Source: Cognatitamlana sp035818475
GTDB taxonomy: Bacteria > Bacteroidota > Bacteroidia > Flavobacteriales > Flavobacteriaceae
Assembly: GCF_035818475.1 (NCBI RefSeq)
Contig: NZ_JAYMGV010000001.1
Location: 1,240,001 to 1,304,000, forward strand
Direction of reading: 5' to 3'
DNA: 64,000 nt
Position 1 is the stretch's first letter; the number at the start of each line of letters is the position of its first letter. Shown here piece by piece: positions 54,337-63,514 of this stretch. The translations under genes were made by a program, and so were the position numbers. The notes beneath the pieces are model-generated. The model saw only the letters and a list, made by a program, of their open reading frames with translations. It made no database searches and was not told the DNA's origin.

Positions 54337-56928
54337 ATGAAAAAAACTACTCATTTTTTAATGTTAGCTGTAGCAGTTTTGTTTTCTACAGTTTTAATGG
54401 CCCAAAGTACAATTACTGGAGTTGTAATTGACGCTGAGCTTGATTCACCACTACCAGGTGCAAATGTTATAGAAAAAGGAACTTCTAATGGAGTGTCTAC
54501 AGATTTTGATGGTAAGTTTACCTTAACCACTCAGCAGGAATCAGGAGAAATTATCATTTCTTATGTTGGGTATGGTACAGTAGTATTATCATTTAGCGGA
54601 GATACAGATTTAGGCAATATTACTGTAGCTCCGGATAACAGTTTAGAAGAGATTGTTATTATAGGAACAGGGGTAATTGATTTAGCTGAAAACAGACAAA
54701 CTCCGGTAGCCGTTTCTACTATTCAGGGAAAGAGTATTCAACTTAAATCTGCAGGTAACGTTGAGTTTGGTGAAGCCCTTAAAAACACACCATCAATATA
54801 TGTTTCTAATCAGGCAGGAGGGTTTGGTGATTCTCAAATCTTCTTAAGAGGTTTTGATCAGGTTAACACGGCTTATCTATTAAACGGACAGCCAATAAAC
54901 GGTATGGAAGATGGAAGAATGTATTGGTCTAACTGGTCTGGGATGTCAGATGTTGCAAATGCGGTACAAATACAACGTGGATTAGGATCTTCAAAATTAG
55001 CAATTTCTTCAGTGGGTGGTACAGTTAATATCGTATCAAAAACTACAGATAGACAAGAAGGTGGTTTTGTTAGATTTTTAGCAGGAAATGACAGTTATGC
55101 TAAAGGTACTGTAGCGTATAGTACGGGTTTAAAAGAAAGTGGTTGGGCATTTTCAGTTTTAGTTGACCATTGGCAAGCACATAGAAAGTATTCTGAAGGC
55201 ACAGCAGGTCAAGGACAAAATTATTTATTTTCTGTAGGGTATCAGCCAAATGATACACATGCTTTCAATTTTCTTTTAACAGGAGCTCCACAATGGCATG
55301 ACCAAAACTTCTCAGATGACTTAGAAAACTATGAGAGATATGGTGAAAAATATAATGGGAACTCGGGGTATTTAGAAGGTTCTCGTTTTACTGAAAGACG
55401 TAATTATTATCATAAGCCAGTAGCAAACTTAAACTGGGATTTTAATATCAATGAAGGGCTTGATTTATCTACCGTACTTTATGCATCATGGGGACGTGGT
55501 GGAGGAACCGGTGGTTTAGGTCGTGGTCGAGTAAGAAATGATTCTAATGGATTAATTGATTTTGATCAAATTATTGTAAATAATATTGATACAGCAGATA
55601 ATGGCGTTGGAAACTTTGGAGACTCTTATCTAAGAAGATCCTCTGTAAACAACCACAATTGGTATGGTCTATTATCTAATTTAAATATTGAAACTAATGA
55701 AAATTGGTCATTTAATGTTGGAGTAGATGGAAGAACCTATAGAGGAGATCACTTTAGACAAATTGAAGACTTTTTAGGTCTAACAGGTTATAATGATAAC
55801 TTTAGAACTGACAGGCCAGATGATTATGTTCTAACTGAAAGATTTGATGCTAATCCATGGTCATCATTATTTGATTTTGCAGATGAAGATCAGAGATATG
55901 ATCGTGATTACTCAGAAAACATCAATTATCTTGGTGGATTTGGGCAAGTAGAATATAAGCAAGATGGTTTTTCTGCATTCTTACAGGGAGCACTTTCAAC
56001 ACAGTCATATCAAAGAGAAGGTAGGCTTTCAGGAGCAGGTGATGGTCTTGGGAAATCTGAAAAAATATCTAAAACAGGATATAACCTTAAAGGTGGTGCT
56101 GCTTATAAGATAAGTGAAAAACATGCTATCTTTGCCAATGCCGGAGTTTATTCACGTCAACCATTTTTAGATAATGTATTTGCTAATATCAGATATTCAA
56201 ATGAGTTGGTAAGCCCAGAAGTTGATAACGAAGAAATTATTGGCTTTGAAGGAGGATATAGATTCCAAAATGATGTATTCAGGTTAAATGTTGATTTGTA
56301 TAATACAGAATGGGGAAATAGATTTTTATCTGTAAACGGACCAAGATTAGATAATGACGAAACATCAACATATAGAATGACCGATGTTACTCAAGTACAC
56401 CGAGGTGTAGAGTTTGATTTTGAATACAGACCATTAGCATCCAGATTCAGCTTAAGAGGTTATGGTTCATTGGGTAACTGGAAATATGAAGGCTCAACAC
56501 CATATACTTTACAAAATGATGACACAGGAGACTTTATTATTGAAGATGGTAATGTAGATTTAACCAATGTTAAAATTGGTAATGCTCCACAAACATCTTT
56601 TGGAGCTGGTGTTAGAGGAAATATATGTGACAACTTATCTTTTGATTTTGACTATAATATATATACCGATTTATATGAGTTTGTTGACCCTGAAGATGTT
56701 GCTAATGAAGCATTAGAAGGCAGACAATATGAATCTGTAAGATTACCGGCTTATACATTAGCTGATGCAGGTTTAACATATGTATTCAATATTGGTGATA
56801 ACAGACTTACGTTTAGAGCTAATGTGTTTAATGTATTTAATGAGGCTTATATTAATCAAAGAGATGCATTTGGATATTATTTAGGTATAGGTAGAACTTA
56901 TAATGCCAGTATGCGTTACAATTTCTAA
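54337..56928 (+). CDS. TonB-dependent receptor (WSNW plug subgroup)
   Basis: Outer-membrane transporter of 863 residues. The signal peptide ends LMAQ, followed by a carboxypeptidase-regulatory-like domain (~23-95; ITGVVIDAELDSPLPGANV) and a TonB plug with NGQPINGMEDGRMYWSNWSG and DVANAVQIQRGLG, then the barrel. The same WSNW..G..DV pattern occurs in the receptor at 58.7 kb, so the two are related. It has its own promoter and terminator. No SusD-like gene is adjacent. The substrate is unknown. Confidence 0.92.
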   Translation: MKKTTHFLMLAVAVLFSTVLMAQSTITGVVIDAELDSPLPGANVIEKGTSNGVSTDFDGKFTLTTQQESGEIIISYVGYGTVVLSFSGDTDLGNITVAPDNSLEEIVIIGTGVIDLAENRQTPVAVSTIQGKSIQLKSAGNVEFGEALKNTPSIYVSNQAGGFGDSQIFLRGFDQVNTAYLLNGQPINGMEDGRMYWSNWSGMSDVANAVQIQRGLGSSKLAISSVGGTVNIVSKTTDRQEGGFVRFLAGNDSYAKGTVAYSTGLKESGWAFSVLVDHWQAHRKYSEGTAGQGQNYLFSVGYQPNDTHAFNFLLTGAPQWHDQNFSDDLENYERYGEKYNGNSGYLEGSRFTERRNYYHKPVANLNWDFNINEGLDLSTVLYASWGRGGGTGGLGRGRVRNDSNGLIDFDQIIVNNIDTADNGVGNFGDSYLRRSSVNNHNWYGLLSNLNIETNENWSFNVGVDGRTYRGDHFRQIEDFLGLTGYNDNFRTDRPDDYVLTERFDANPWSSLFDFADEDQRYDRDYSENINYLGGFGQVEYKQDGFSAFLQGALSTQSYQREGRLSGAGDGLGKSEKISKTGYNLKGGAAYKISEKHAIFANAGVYSRQPFLDNVFANIRYSNELVSPEVDNEEIIGFEGGYRFQNDVFRLNVDLYNTEWGNRFLSVNGPRLDNDETSTYRMTDVTQVHRGVEFDFEYRPLASRFSLRGYGSLGNWKYEGSTPYTLQNDDTGDFIIEDGNVDLTNVKIGNAPQTSFGAGVRGNICDNLSFDFDYNIYTDLYEFVDPEDVANEALEGRQYESVRLPAYTLADAGLTYVFNIGDNRLTFRANVFNVFNEAYINQRDAFGYYLGIGRTYNASMRYNF

Positions 56929-56950
56929 TTTGGAACTTTTTTGAAATATT

Positions 56951-56981
56951 AAAAACCGCTTCATATAGAAGCGGTTTTTTT
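56951..56981 (+). terminator. Terminator after the TonB receptor
   Basis: Stem AAAAACCGCTTC / GAAGCGGTTTTT with a 5-base loop and a T tail. Confidence 0.92.
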
Positions 56982-57029
56982 ATGTTTTTAATTATTACAT
57001 TTGTCTTTAAAATTTAAAATCATATCTTC

Positions 57030-57470
57030 ATGTATAGCGTTGTAAAAACACTTCATTCTTATTGGGCCTATTTAGTGCTAATAATATTAATCATTGCAGC
57101 TGTAAATGCCATTGTAAAAACAGTGGGAGATAAAGAGTACGAAGCCAATGATTTTAGAAAATCTTTATTTACATTAATTGTATCACATATTCAATTATTG
57201 ATTGGTTTGATCTTATATGTGGTATCACCACGTTTACAACTATTCAGTGAATTAGGTATGGGAGGTGTTATGAAAGATGCTGTAAACAGATTGTATCTTG
57301 TAGAACACCCGTTTGTAAACATATTAGCAGTGGCATTAATTACTATTGGGTATTCAAAGCATAAAAAGAAATTGACATCAAAAGCTAAGCTTAAAACCAT
57401 AGCTATATTCTATACCATAGCCCTGCTCCTGTTTTTATCCAGAATCCCCTGGAGTGACTGGATAGGATAA
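57030..57470 (+). CDS. Small four-TM membrane protein (cytochrome b-like?)
   Basis: Encodes 146 residues with four hydrophobic helices (~10-30, ~45-65, ~92-108, ~122-140). Histidines near membrane faces (LHSYWAYL, SHIQLLIG, EHPFVNIL) could bind haem. Homologues in flavobacterial genomes are sometimes named cytochrome B, but this rests on the fold and on memory only. It is convergent with the EEP gene, with 6 bp between their stops. Confidence 0.75.
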   Translation: MYSVVKTLHSYWAYLVLIILIIAAVNAIVKTVGDKEYEANDFRKSLFTLIVSHIQLLIGLILYVVSPRLQLFSELGMGGVMKDAVNRLYLVEHPFVNILAVALITIGYSKHKKKLTSKAKLKTIAIFYTIALLLFLSRIPWSDWIG

Positions 57471-57476
57471 TCTTTA

Positions 57477-58529
57477 TTATTCTGTGATTTCCCTGATCAC
57501 ATAAACATAAACAGGGAAATGGTCACTAAAACCATTACTAAACCCCTCATTTGACCAACTACGATAAGGATAGCCCTTGTACGTACCTTTTTGGTGTATC
57601 AGGTATTGTTTATTAAAAATACCGGCCTTATAGAACTGAAAAGAGGCATAGTCTTTTTCTAATAGAGGTTTGGTTACCATAATTTGATCAAACAGGCTCC
57701 AGGTGTCCCGGAATGCCGTGGTGCCTAAGCCGTCCTTAAACATATTTGTAAATGGATTGAAAATGCCTTTTAAACCCACCTGGCCTTTATCTTTTTTAGC
57801 CTTAAGTGCTTTGGTTACACTCAGATTTGTCGGGTTATCATTTAAGTCGCCCATTATAACTATTTTGGCGTAGGGGTCTATGGCCTGTAAGGAGTCCACC
57901 AAATGCTTACTTAGTTTTGCAGCAGCTATACGCTTAGGCCTGCTTCTGGATACTCCACCACGCCTGGAGGGCCAGTGATTTACAAGAATATGAATAAGCT
58001 CATCCTCAAGAGTTCCACTGACCAATAACTGATCTCTTGTATAAATACGTTTATGACTTTGATCATCGTAGATTTTAAGCTCATGGGCACTAACATTTAA
58101 AGGCGTAAAAACTTCTTTCCGGTATAAAAGGGCCACATCAATGCCTCTTACATCTGGTGATTCCGTATGAACAATACCATAATTTTTTCCAAGCAATAAA
58201 GTGTCATTAATAACATCCTCCAGAACGGCATTATTTTCAACTTCACAAACGCCTATAATGCTGGGTGAGTTTTTGGTGGCTTCACTGCCAATATCAGCAA
58301 TAACCCGGGCCATATTATGTATTTTCTTTTGATAGGCCTCTCCCTGTTTTGCCCTCAATTCCATTATAGGGCTATATTCATCAAACTTGGTAGGATCATT
58401 AATGGTGTCAAAAAGGTTTTCCAAATTGTAAAACGCAATCGTATGGATTTTAAATTTTTTTTCTTGTCCAATCAGGTTGAAGAACGCGCATAAAAACAAA
58501 AAGCAGAAACAAAGTTTTAGATAATTCAT
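57477..58529 (-). CDS. Secreted endonuclease/exonuclease/phosphatase (EEP) family enzyme
   Basis: Predicted exported Mg-dependent phosphodiesterase or nuclease of 350 residues. The signal peptide ends LIGQ. EEP catalytic motifs are complete: FYNLENLFD, GVCEVENN (metal-binding Glu), VNHWPSRRGG (His), MGDLNDNP (Asp/Asn) and the C-terminal SDHFPV. It may cleave extracellular nucleic acid or other phosphodiesters; the substrate cannot be read from the sequence. It is divergent from the TonB receptor and DUF5689-like lipoprotein genes across a 129-bp shared promoter region. Confidence 0.9.
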   Translation of the reverse strand: MNYLKLCFCFLFLCAFFNLIGQEKKFKIHTIAFYNLENLFDTINDPTKFDEYSPIMELRAKQGEAYQKKIHNMARVIADIGSEATKNSPSIIGVCEVENNAVLEDVINDTLLLGKNYGIVHTESPDVRGIDVALLYRKEVFTPLNVSAHELKIYDDQSHKRIYTRDQLLVSGTLEDELIHILVNHWPSRRGGVSRSRPKRIAAAKLSKHLVDSLQAIDPYAKIVIMGDLNDNPTNLSVTKALKAKKDKGQVGLKGIFNPFTNMFKDGLGTTAFRDTWSLFDQIMVTKPLLEKDYASFQFYKAGIFNKQYLIHQKGTYKGYPYRSWSNEGFSNGFSDHFPVYVYVIREITE

Positions 58530-58577
58530 GTTTGTGGTAGTACTAGATTTTAGTTAAAAAAACTGTAGGGCATAGTT

Positions 58578-58585
58578 CAAAGTTA
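58578..58585 (-). promoter_or_regulatory. EEP gene promoter, -7 element TAACTTTG
   Basis: Exact TAnnTTTG match on the minus strand, ~48 bp before the EEP start, in the region shared with the divergent TonB receptor gene. Confidence 0.5.
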
Positions 58586-58658
58586 ATATAATATTACAAA
58601 TGCTATAAATTTTGTTTTCAGGATGTTACTTCTTACATTGTAAGACTCTAAATCTATT

Positions 58659-61460
58659 ATGAAAGGAAAAATACTACTTTTTATTTGTGGAATTTTTTCG
58701 TCAATATTGTTTGCTCAACACACTTTAATTAAAGGAAGTGTAAAAGAGTCACAGTCCTTTAAACCTCTTGAAGGCGTTTTGGTACGTATAGAAGGTACTG
58801 CTGTAAAACGTGTAACTAACAGTTTTGGCGAATTTATTTTTGAGTCTGATATCCCATTGGGAGAACAAGTCCTTAGCATATCAATGGCGGGCTACACCCC
58901 TAGGCGTTACCCGATAATTGTCAATCAGGGTCAAACGGTAAATATTACCGATATGACCTTAGATAGGGAGGCATCAGGTACAGATGATTTGTTTATTATA
59001 ACGTTAACGGATGATGAACTAAACACGGATACCGGTGGTGCTGATAATATTTCGGGCTTATTGGCATCTTCTCTTGATGTATTTCAAAGAACAGCAGCCT
59101 TTGAATTTAGCTCATCCTTTTTCAGGGCTAGAGGAATGGATTCCAGGAATGGATCAGTGCTGATTAACGGCATTGAAATGAATAAGCTCTATAATGGCAG
59201 GCCGCAGTGGAGTAATTGGGGCGGGATAAATGATGTGCTTAGGAATCAGGAATTGGCTTTAGGACTGGCACCATCAAATTACAATTTTGGAGGGATGCTG
59301 GGCACAACAAATATTAATGTTAGAGCATCGCAAGCCAGGGCAGGAGGGCGCTTAACCTACTCGTCATCCAACAGGAGCTATACCAATCGTATTATGGTAA
59401 CCTATGCCTCCGGTGTATTAAAGAACAGCTGGGCCTATACTGTGTCTTTGGGAAGACGTTGGGGTAATGAAGGATTTCAGGAGGCTACTACTTACCGTTC
59501 AAATTCATTCTTTACTTCAGTAGAGAAGAGGTTTAATGATAAGCACAGTTTAAATATAACCGCTATATATACACCAAATCAAAGAGGAAAATCTTCCCCG
59601 AACACACAAGAGGTTTATGATCTGAAACATATCAGATATAATGAATATTGGGGTTGGCAAAATGGAAAAAAACGAAATTCAAGAATAAAAGAGGTTAACG
59701 AGCCTATAATAATGTTGAACCATTATTGGGAGGTAAACAAAAAGACATCAATACATACCAATATAGCCTATCAATTTGGAAAATTAGCCAACAGCAGACT
59801 GGATTATAATGGTACGGATTTGATCAATGGCATACCACAAGGCGGAGGTTCAAACCCCAGCCCTGCATATTACCAAAAACTCCCAAGTTATTTTGAAAAG
59901 TATTTTCCTGATAATTTAGAATTGGTTTATCAGGCACTAAAAGCATTTCAGGCAGATGGTCAAATAGATTGGACCGCCATGTATAAAGCTAATACTGATA
60001 ATGCGCAAAACGGAGGTAATGCCATTTACGCTTTGTATGAAGACCGGGTAGATGACCGGCAACTTTCGGTTAATACTATTATAACCAAATCAATAAACCA
60101 ACATGTTCTTTTTAATGGCGCAGTACACTTTAGATCCTTAACATCAGAAAATTTCGCCCGTGTTACGGATCTTTTGGGAGCTTCAACCTATTTGGATATT
60201 GATGCTTTTGCTTCTGATATTAATGACGCCCAAAATGATTTACTGAATCCAAACAGATTGGTGGGTGTTGGTGATACGTTTAAATACCACTATAACATTT
60301 TTGCCAAAGAATTAAAAACGTATGCGCAAATACAGTGCACTTATAACACTATGGATTTTTATGTATCAGGAACTGTGAGTAGTACCCGGTACCAGCGAGA
60401 AGGGATTTATCAAAACGGCGGATTTCCTGATAATTCTTTGGGCAAGGGACAACAATTATCATTTACCGGTTTTGGAGCAAAAGCAGGCATAACATATAGA
60501 TTAACAGGAAAACATGTGTTTAATTTGAATGCAGGTGTCATTAAAAGAGCACCGTCAATTCAAAATACCTATTCCAATTCCAGGGAGAATCATAATATAG
60601 TTCCGGATATATCAGAAGAAAACATCATGTCAGCAGATGCCGCTTATGTCTTCAGATCTCCCAGTGTTAAAGCTAAAGTAACGGGTTACATTACCAAAAG
60701 TACCAATGCCAATGAAATAGCATTCTTTTTTGCTGATGGCGTAGGCGGAGATCATGCGGTTTTTGTTCAGGAAATATTGCAGGGTATAGATAAGAAATAT
60801 TTTGGCGGAGAATTTGGAATTGAGGTGCAGGTAACCCCGTCAATAAAGCTGAAAGGGGTTGCAGCCATGGGACAGTTCATCTATGATAATAATCCTAATT
60901 TATATCTTACTACCGAACCCGATGAAGATGCCGTTGCAGCCGGATTTGTAGAAGGTATTAAAGATTTTGGAGAAACTAGGTTAAAAGATTATCGATTGGC
61001 AAATGGTCCGCAAAGGGCCTATTCAGCTGGGTTTGAATATCGTGATCCGGAGTTTTGGTGGTTTGGCGCTACCGCAAATGTTTTTTCAGATACTTACTTA
61101 GATGTGAGTCCTTTGGCTAGGTCCTCTAATTTTAATACGGATTTTGACGGCAATGTCTTTAGTGATTATGACGAAACATTGGCCAAAGCACTTTTAAAGC
61201 AGGAACGCTTTGATGATTATATGGTGGTTAATTTGGTTGGGGGCAAATCCTGGAAAATAGGACAGTATTATGTGAGTTTTTTTGCCAGTATTAACAATGT
61301 ACTTAATAAAACCTATAGAACCGGAGGTTTTGAACAGGGCAGAACGGCTAACTTCAAAGCGTTGAGAGATGATAAGGCTTTAGAAACCCCGGTATTTGGA
61401 CCAAAATATTGGTATGGAAGAGGAACAACCTATTTTATGAATCTGAACCTTAGGTTTTAA
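58659..61460 (+). CDS. TonB-dependent receptor paired with DUF5689-like lipoprotein
   Basis: Outer-membrane receptor of 933 residues. The signal peptide ends LFAQ. A carboxypeptidase-regulatory-like domain (~22-105; IKGSVKESQSFKPLEGV) precedes a plug carrying NGIEMNKLYNGRPQWSNWGG and DVLRNQELALGLAPS, then a barrel. It shares the WSNW..G..DV plug pattern with the 54.3-kb receptor. The lipoprotein gene follows 11 bp later in the SusD position. The divergent secreted EEP enzyme suggests a phosphorylated or nucleic-acid ligand. Confidence 0.92.
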   Translation: MKGKILLFICGIFSSILFAQHTLIKGSVKESQSFKPLEGVLVRIEGTAVKRVTNSFGEFIFESDIPLGEQVLSISMAGYTPRRYPIIVNQGQTVNITDMTLDREASGTDDLFIITLTDDELNTDTGGADNISGLLASSLDVFQRTAAFEFSSSFFRARGMDSRNGSVLINGIEMNKLYNGRPQWSNWGGINDVLRNQELALGLAPSNYNFGGMLGTTNINVRASQARAGGRLTYSSSNRSYTNRIMVTYASGVLKNSWAYTVSLGRRWGNEGFQEATTYRSNSFFTSVEKRFNDKHSLNITAIYTPNQRGKSSPNTQEVYDLKHIRYNEYWGWQNGKKRNSRIKEVNEPIIMLNHYWEVNKKTSIHTNIAYQFGKLANSRLDYNGTDLINGIPQGGGSNPSPAYYQKLPSYFEKYFPDNLELVYQALKAFQADGQIDWTAMYKANTDNAQNGGNAIYALYEDRVDDRQLSVNTIITKSINQHVLFNGAVHFRSLTSENFARVTDLLGASTYLDIDAFASDINDAQNDLLNPNRLVGVGDTFKYHYNIFAKELKTYAQIQCTYNTMDFYVSGTVSSTRYQREGIYQNGGFPDNSLGKGQQLSFTGFGAKAGITYRLTGKHVFNLNAGVIKRAPSIQNTYSNSRENHNIVPDISEENIMSADAAYVFRSPSVKAKVTGYITKSTNANEIAFFFADGVGGDHAVFVQEILQGIDKKYFGGEFGIEVQVTPSIKLKGVAAMGQFIYDNNPNLYLTTEPDEDAVAAGFVEGIKDFGETRLKDYRLANGPQRAYSAGFEYRDPEFWWFGATANVFSDTYLDVSPLARSSNFNTDFDGNVFSDYDETLAKALLKQERFDDYMVVNLVGGKSWKIGQYYVSFFASINNVLNKTYRTGGFEQGRTANFKALRDDKALETPVFGPKYWYGRGTTYFMNLNLRF

Positions 61461-61471
61461 ATAAAAGTATT

Positions 61472-62899
61472 ATGAAAACAATTAAAATTATAGCTCTGAT
61501 ACTTATCGTTTTAGTATCCTGTGTTCAAAATGAGGATTTTGAGTTGCCTGATATTACATTCCATGAACCAGATATTCCGGCTGAATATATAACCACGTTT
61601 AAAGCCATTAAAAACTTATATGAACAAGCCGTAAATGATGGAAATACAACAGTAACTATTAAAGGGGATACAGACCTGTATATAGAAGGTTACGTGGTAT
61701 CCTCAGACCGGTCGGGTAATTTCTTTGAAGAACTGATAGTTCAGAATAAAACGGATAATAATAACCCAGATCATGATCCCAGATTGGGTTTTAAAATAGA
61801 TATCAATGCCAGCAGTTTATCTGATACCTATCTATTTGGGCAAAAAGTATACATACATATGAACGGATTGACTATTGGAGAAAGCAGTGGCGTACTGACC
61901 ATTGGAAAAGGAGATGCAGTAACAGTTGATCAGATCCAGGCTTCCGAATATAAGGACATCATACTCAGGAGTCATGACATAGCAGAGATAACCCCAAAAG
62001 TTGCCGGCCTGGAAGATTTAACCGAATGGGATGAAAACACCTTAATACGGTTAGAGCACATGCAACTGAACCGTTTTGAATTGGGGGCTACTTTTGCAAG
62101 TGAGTCTTTTGATGAATTTGACGGGTTACGATTGTTGGAGCACTGTGATTCCGGAGTTTCAATGCTGCTGCAAACCAGTACCTTTTCAGATTTTAAAACA
62201 TTGGTTGTCCCCGGGGGCAGGGGAACAGTGACCGGTATTTTTAGCAGGGATTTCCGGGATAATTTTAATGTGCTTATCCTTAACAGTTCTGCAGATTTGA
62301 ATTTTAATGATGATGAGCGCTGTGATCCTTTGGAATCCAATTGCGGATTGGCCAGTTCTGTAGGTTCCGGGAATTTACTGCATGAAGATTTTGAGGGCCA
62401 GAAAAACAACAAACCTATAAGTATTGATGGCTGGACCAATTATATAGAAGCCGGTTCAGAAGCCTGGGAAGGCTATTCTTCAAGCTCATCAAATGCCTCA
62501 TTAGGAAGGTCGGCCAGGTTTAAACCTGCCAGTTCTGGAGATCATAGTAATATAGGATGGCTTATTACACCGGCTATTGACTTGGAGGCCCAGGATGGTG
62601 AAACCCTGCGTTTTAAAACTTCTAACAGCTTGGCCGACAGCAGCTTTATGGAAGTGCTCTATGCCCTGGACTGGGACGGTACCGAAGAAAGCATTACCAT
62701 GGCTACCTGGAAGGTGCTATCAGCCGCCTATATAGTTAAGGATACCGATTCCTTTGCCCCGTGGTTCAATTCCGGTATTGTAGATCTGTCCTGCGAAACG
62801 GGAATCATCCATATAGCCTTTAAATATACCGGTAGCGGACAGGCAAGCTTTGACGGGGTATATGAGTTGGATGATATTTATATAGATTATAAACCCTAA
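61472..62899 (+). CDS. DUF5689-like lipoprotein with C-terminal jelly-roll domain
   Basis: Predicted surface lipoprotein of 475 residues. The signal peptide ends LVSC (anchor C17), followed by VQNED, an acidic sequence compatible with surface export. Residues ~40-280 resemble the DUF5689 (OB-like) domain (LYIEGYVVSSDRSGNFFEELIVQ, LRLLEHCDSGV, GRGTVTGIFSRDF). Residues ~300-475 look like a choice-of-anchor/jelly-roll domain (LLHEDFEGQ, WLITPAIDLEAQDGETLRF, GVYELDDIYIDY). Such a protein may act as the SusD-like lid or binding partner of the preceding TonB receptor. Confidence 0.8.
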   Translation: MKTIKIIALILIVLVSCVQNEDFELPDITFHEPDIPAEYITTFKAIKNLYEQAVNDGNTTVTIKGDTDLYIEGYVVSSDRSGNFFEELIVQNKTDNNNPDHDPRLGFKIDINASSLSDTYLFGQKVYIHMNGLTIGESSGVLTIGKGDAVTVDQIQASEYKDIILRSHDIAEITPKVAGLEDLTEWDENTLIRLEHMQLNRFELGATFASESFDEFDGLRLLEHCDSGVSMLLQTSTFSDFKTLVVPGGRGTVTGIFSRDFRDNFNVLILNSSADLNFNDDERCDPLESNCGLASSVGSGNLLHEDFEGQKNNKPISIDGWTNYIEAGSEAWEGYSSSSSNASLGRSARFKPASSGDHSNIGWLITPAIDLEAQDGETLRFKTSNSLADSSFMEVLYALDWDGTEESITMATWKVLSAAYIVKDTDSFAPWFNSGIVDLSCETGIIHIAFKYTGSGQASFDGVYELDDIYIDYKP

Positions 62900-63097
62900 T
62901 GCAGAATAATGACCCTAAGGTCTGTTGAGGTGTTTTTGATAAAAAGATCATATAAAAAATATCATTTTTAAAGCACCAAAAGGAGACAATCTGACGTTTT
63001 GCAGATTTTGGATGTGATAAATTTTCAATGGTTTAGGGCTTCTTATTCTAGTAAAATAAGAACATTGTGTCAATGCCAGGTTTTATAAAGGGTTTTG

Positions 63098-63131
63098 CCC
63101 CCCCCGCTCCCGCCAGTTTGCAACTGGTGGG
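63098..63131. repeat. C8 run plus GC-rich hairpin
   Basis: Eight consecutive C (63098-63105), then CCCGCCAGTT / AACTGGTGGG with one G-T pair and a TGC loop. It is GC-rich against an AT-rich background and lacks a following T tract. Confidence 0.6.
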
Positions 63132-63159
63132 CGTTAAGAGTAAGCAAATAAAATAAAAG

Positions 63160-63190
63160 AACCACAATGTAAAAGTTGTGGTTTTTTTAT
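63160..63190 (+). terminator. Terminator downstream of the DUF5689-like gene
   Basis: Stem AACCACAA / TTGTGGTT with an 8-base loop, then a run of T. It lies 260 bp past the DUF5689 stop. Confidence 0.8.
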
Positions 63191-63289
63191 TAGATTAGTT
63201 CAGTGCGTAGAAAACTACAAACTTTATAATAAGGCAGGTTTATACTTTGTTTCTTTTACGGTCTAAAGAATGCGATGCCTCAAAGTTTA

Positions 63290-63335
63290 TCTTGAGCAGA
63301 GCCGAAAGACTCATGCTTCGCTCTGTCGAAATGAC
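63290..63335. repeat. Dispersed intergenic repeat-like element
   Basis: Inverted repeat CAGAGCCGAA / TTCGCTCTG (one bulge). On the minus strand it begins GTCATTTCGACAGAGCGAAG, a typical wording of intergenic repeats in Flavobacteriaceae. It is related in style to the element between umuC and umuD. Confidence 0.5.
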
Positions 63336-63463
63336 ATCCGTTTAACTATTGGATTTTGTGTAAGCTAAATTGTAATATTTAAAATATACTAATAAGTAAA
63401 ATATATTTAACAATAATTAAAATAAAGATTTTAATTATAACATATACGCTTTCACCCTCCATA

Positions 63464-63495
63464 AAAAATGCGGACTAACAAGTCCGCATTTTTTA
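63464..63495 (-). terminator. gltD terminator
   Basis: Perfect stem AAAAAATGCGGACT / AGTCCGCATTTTTT with a 4-base loop, ~20 bp after the minus-strand gltD stop. Confidence 0.9.
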
Positions 63496-63514
63496 TTCTA
63501 TGTATTAAGCTTTA

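Larger units (their letters stand above)
62900..63514. other. 615-bp intergenic region without a convincing gene
   Basis: AT-rich spacer between the DUF5689-like gene and gltD. It holds a run of eight C with a GC-rich hairpin (63098-63131), a terminator (63160-63190), a dispersed-repeat-like inverted element (63290-63335) and the gltD terminator (63464-63495). I found no credible open reading frame, tRNA or riboswitch. Confidence 0.7.

Noticed and set aside
61972..62439. 155-codon minus-strand open frame inside the DUF5689-like lipoprotein gene
   Set aside because: The plus-strand gene has a signal peptide and domain structure; the reverse frame is Ser/Pro-rich with no family features.
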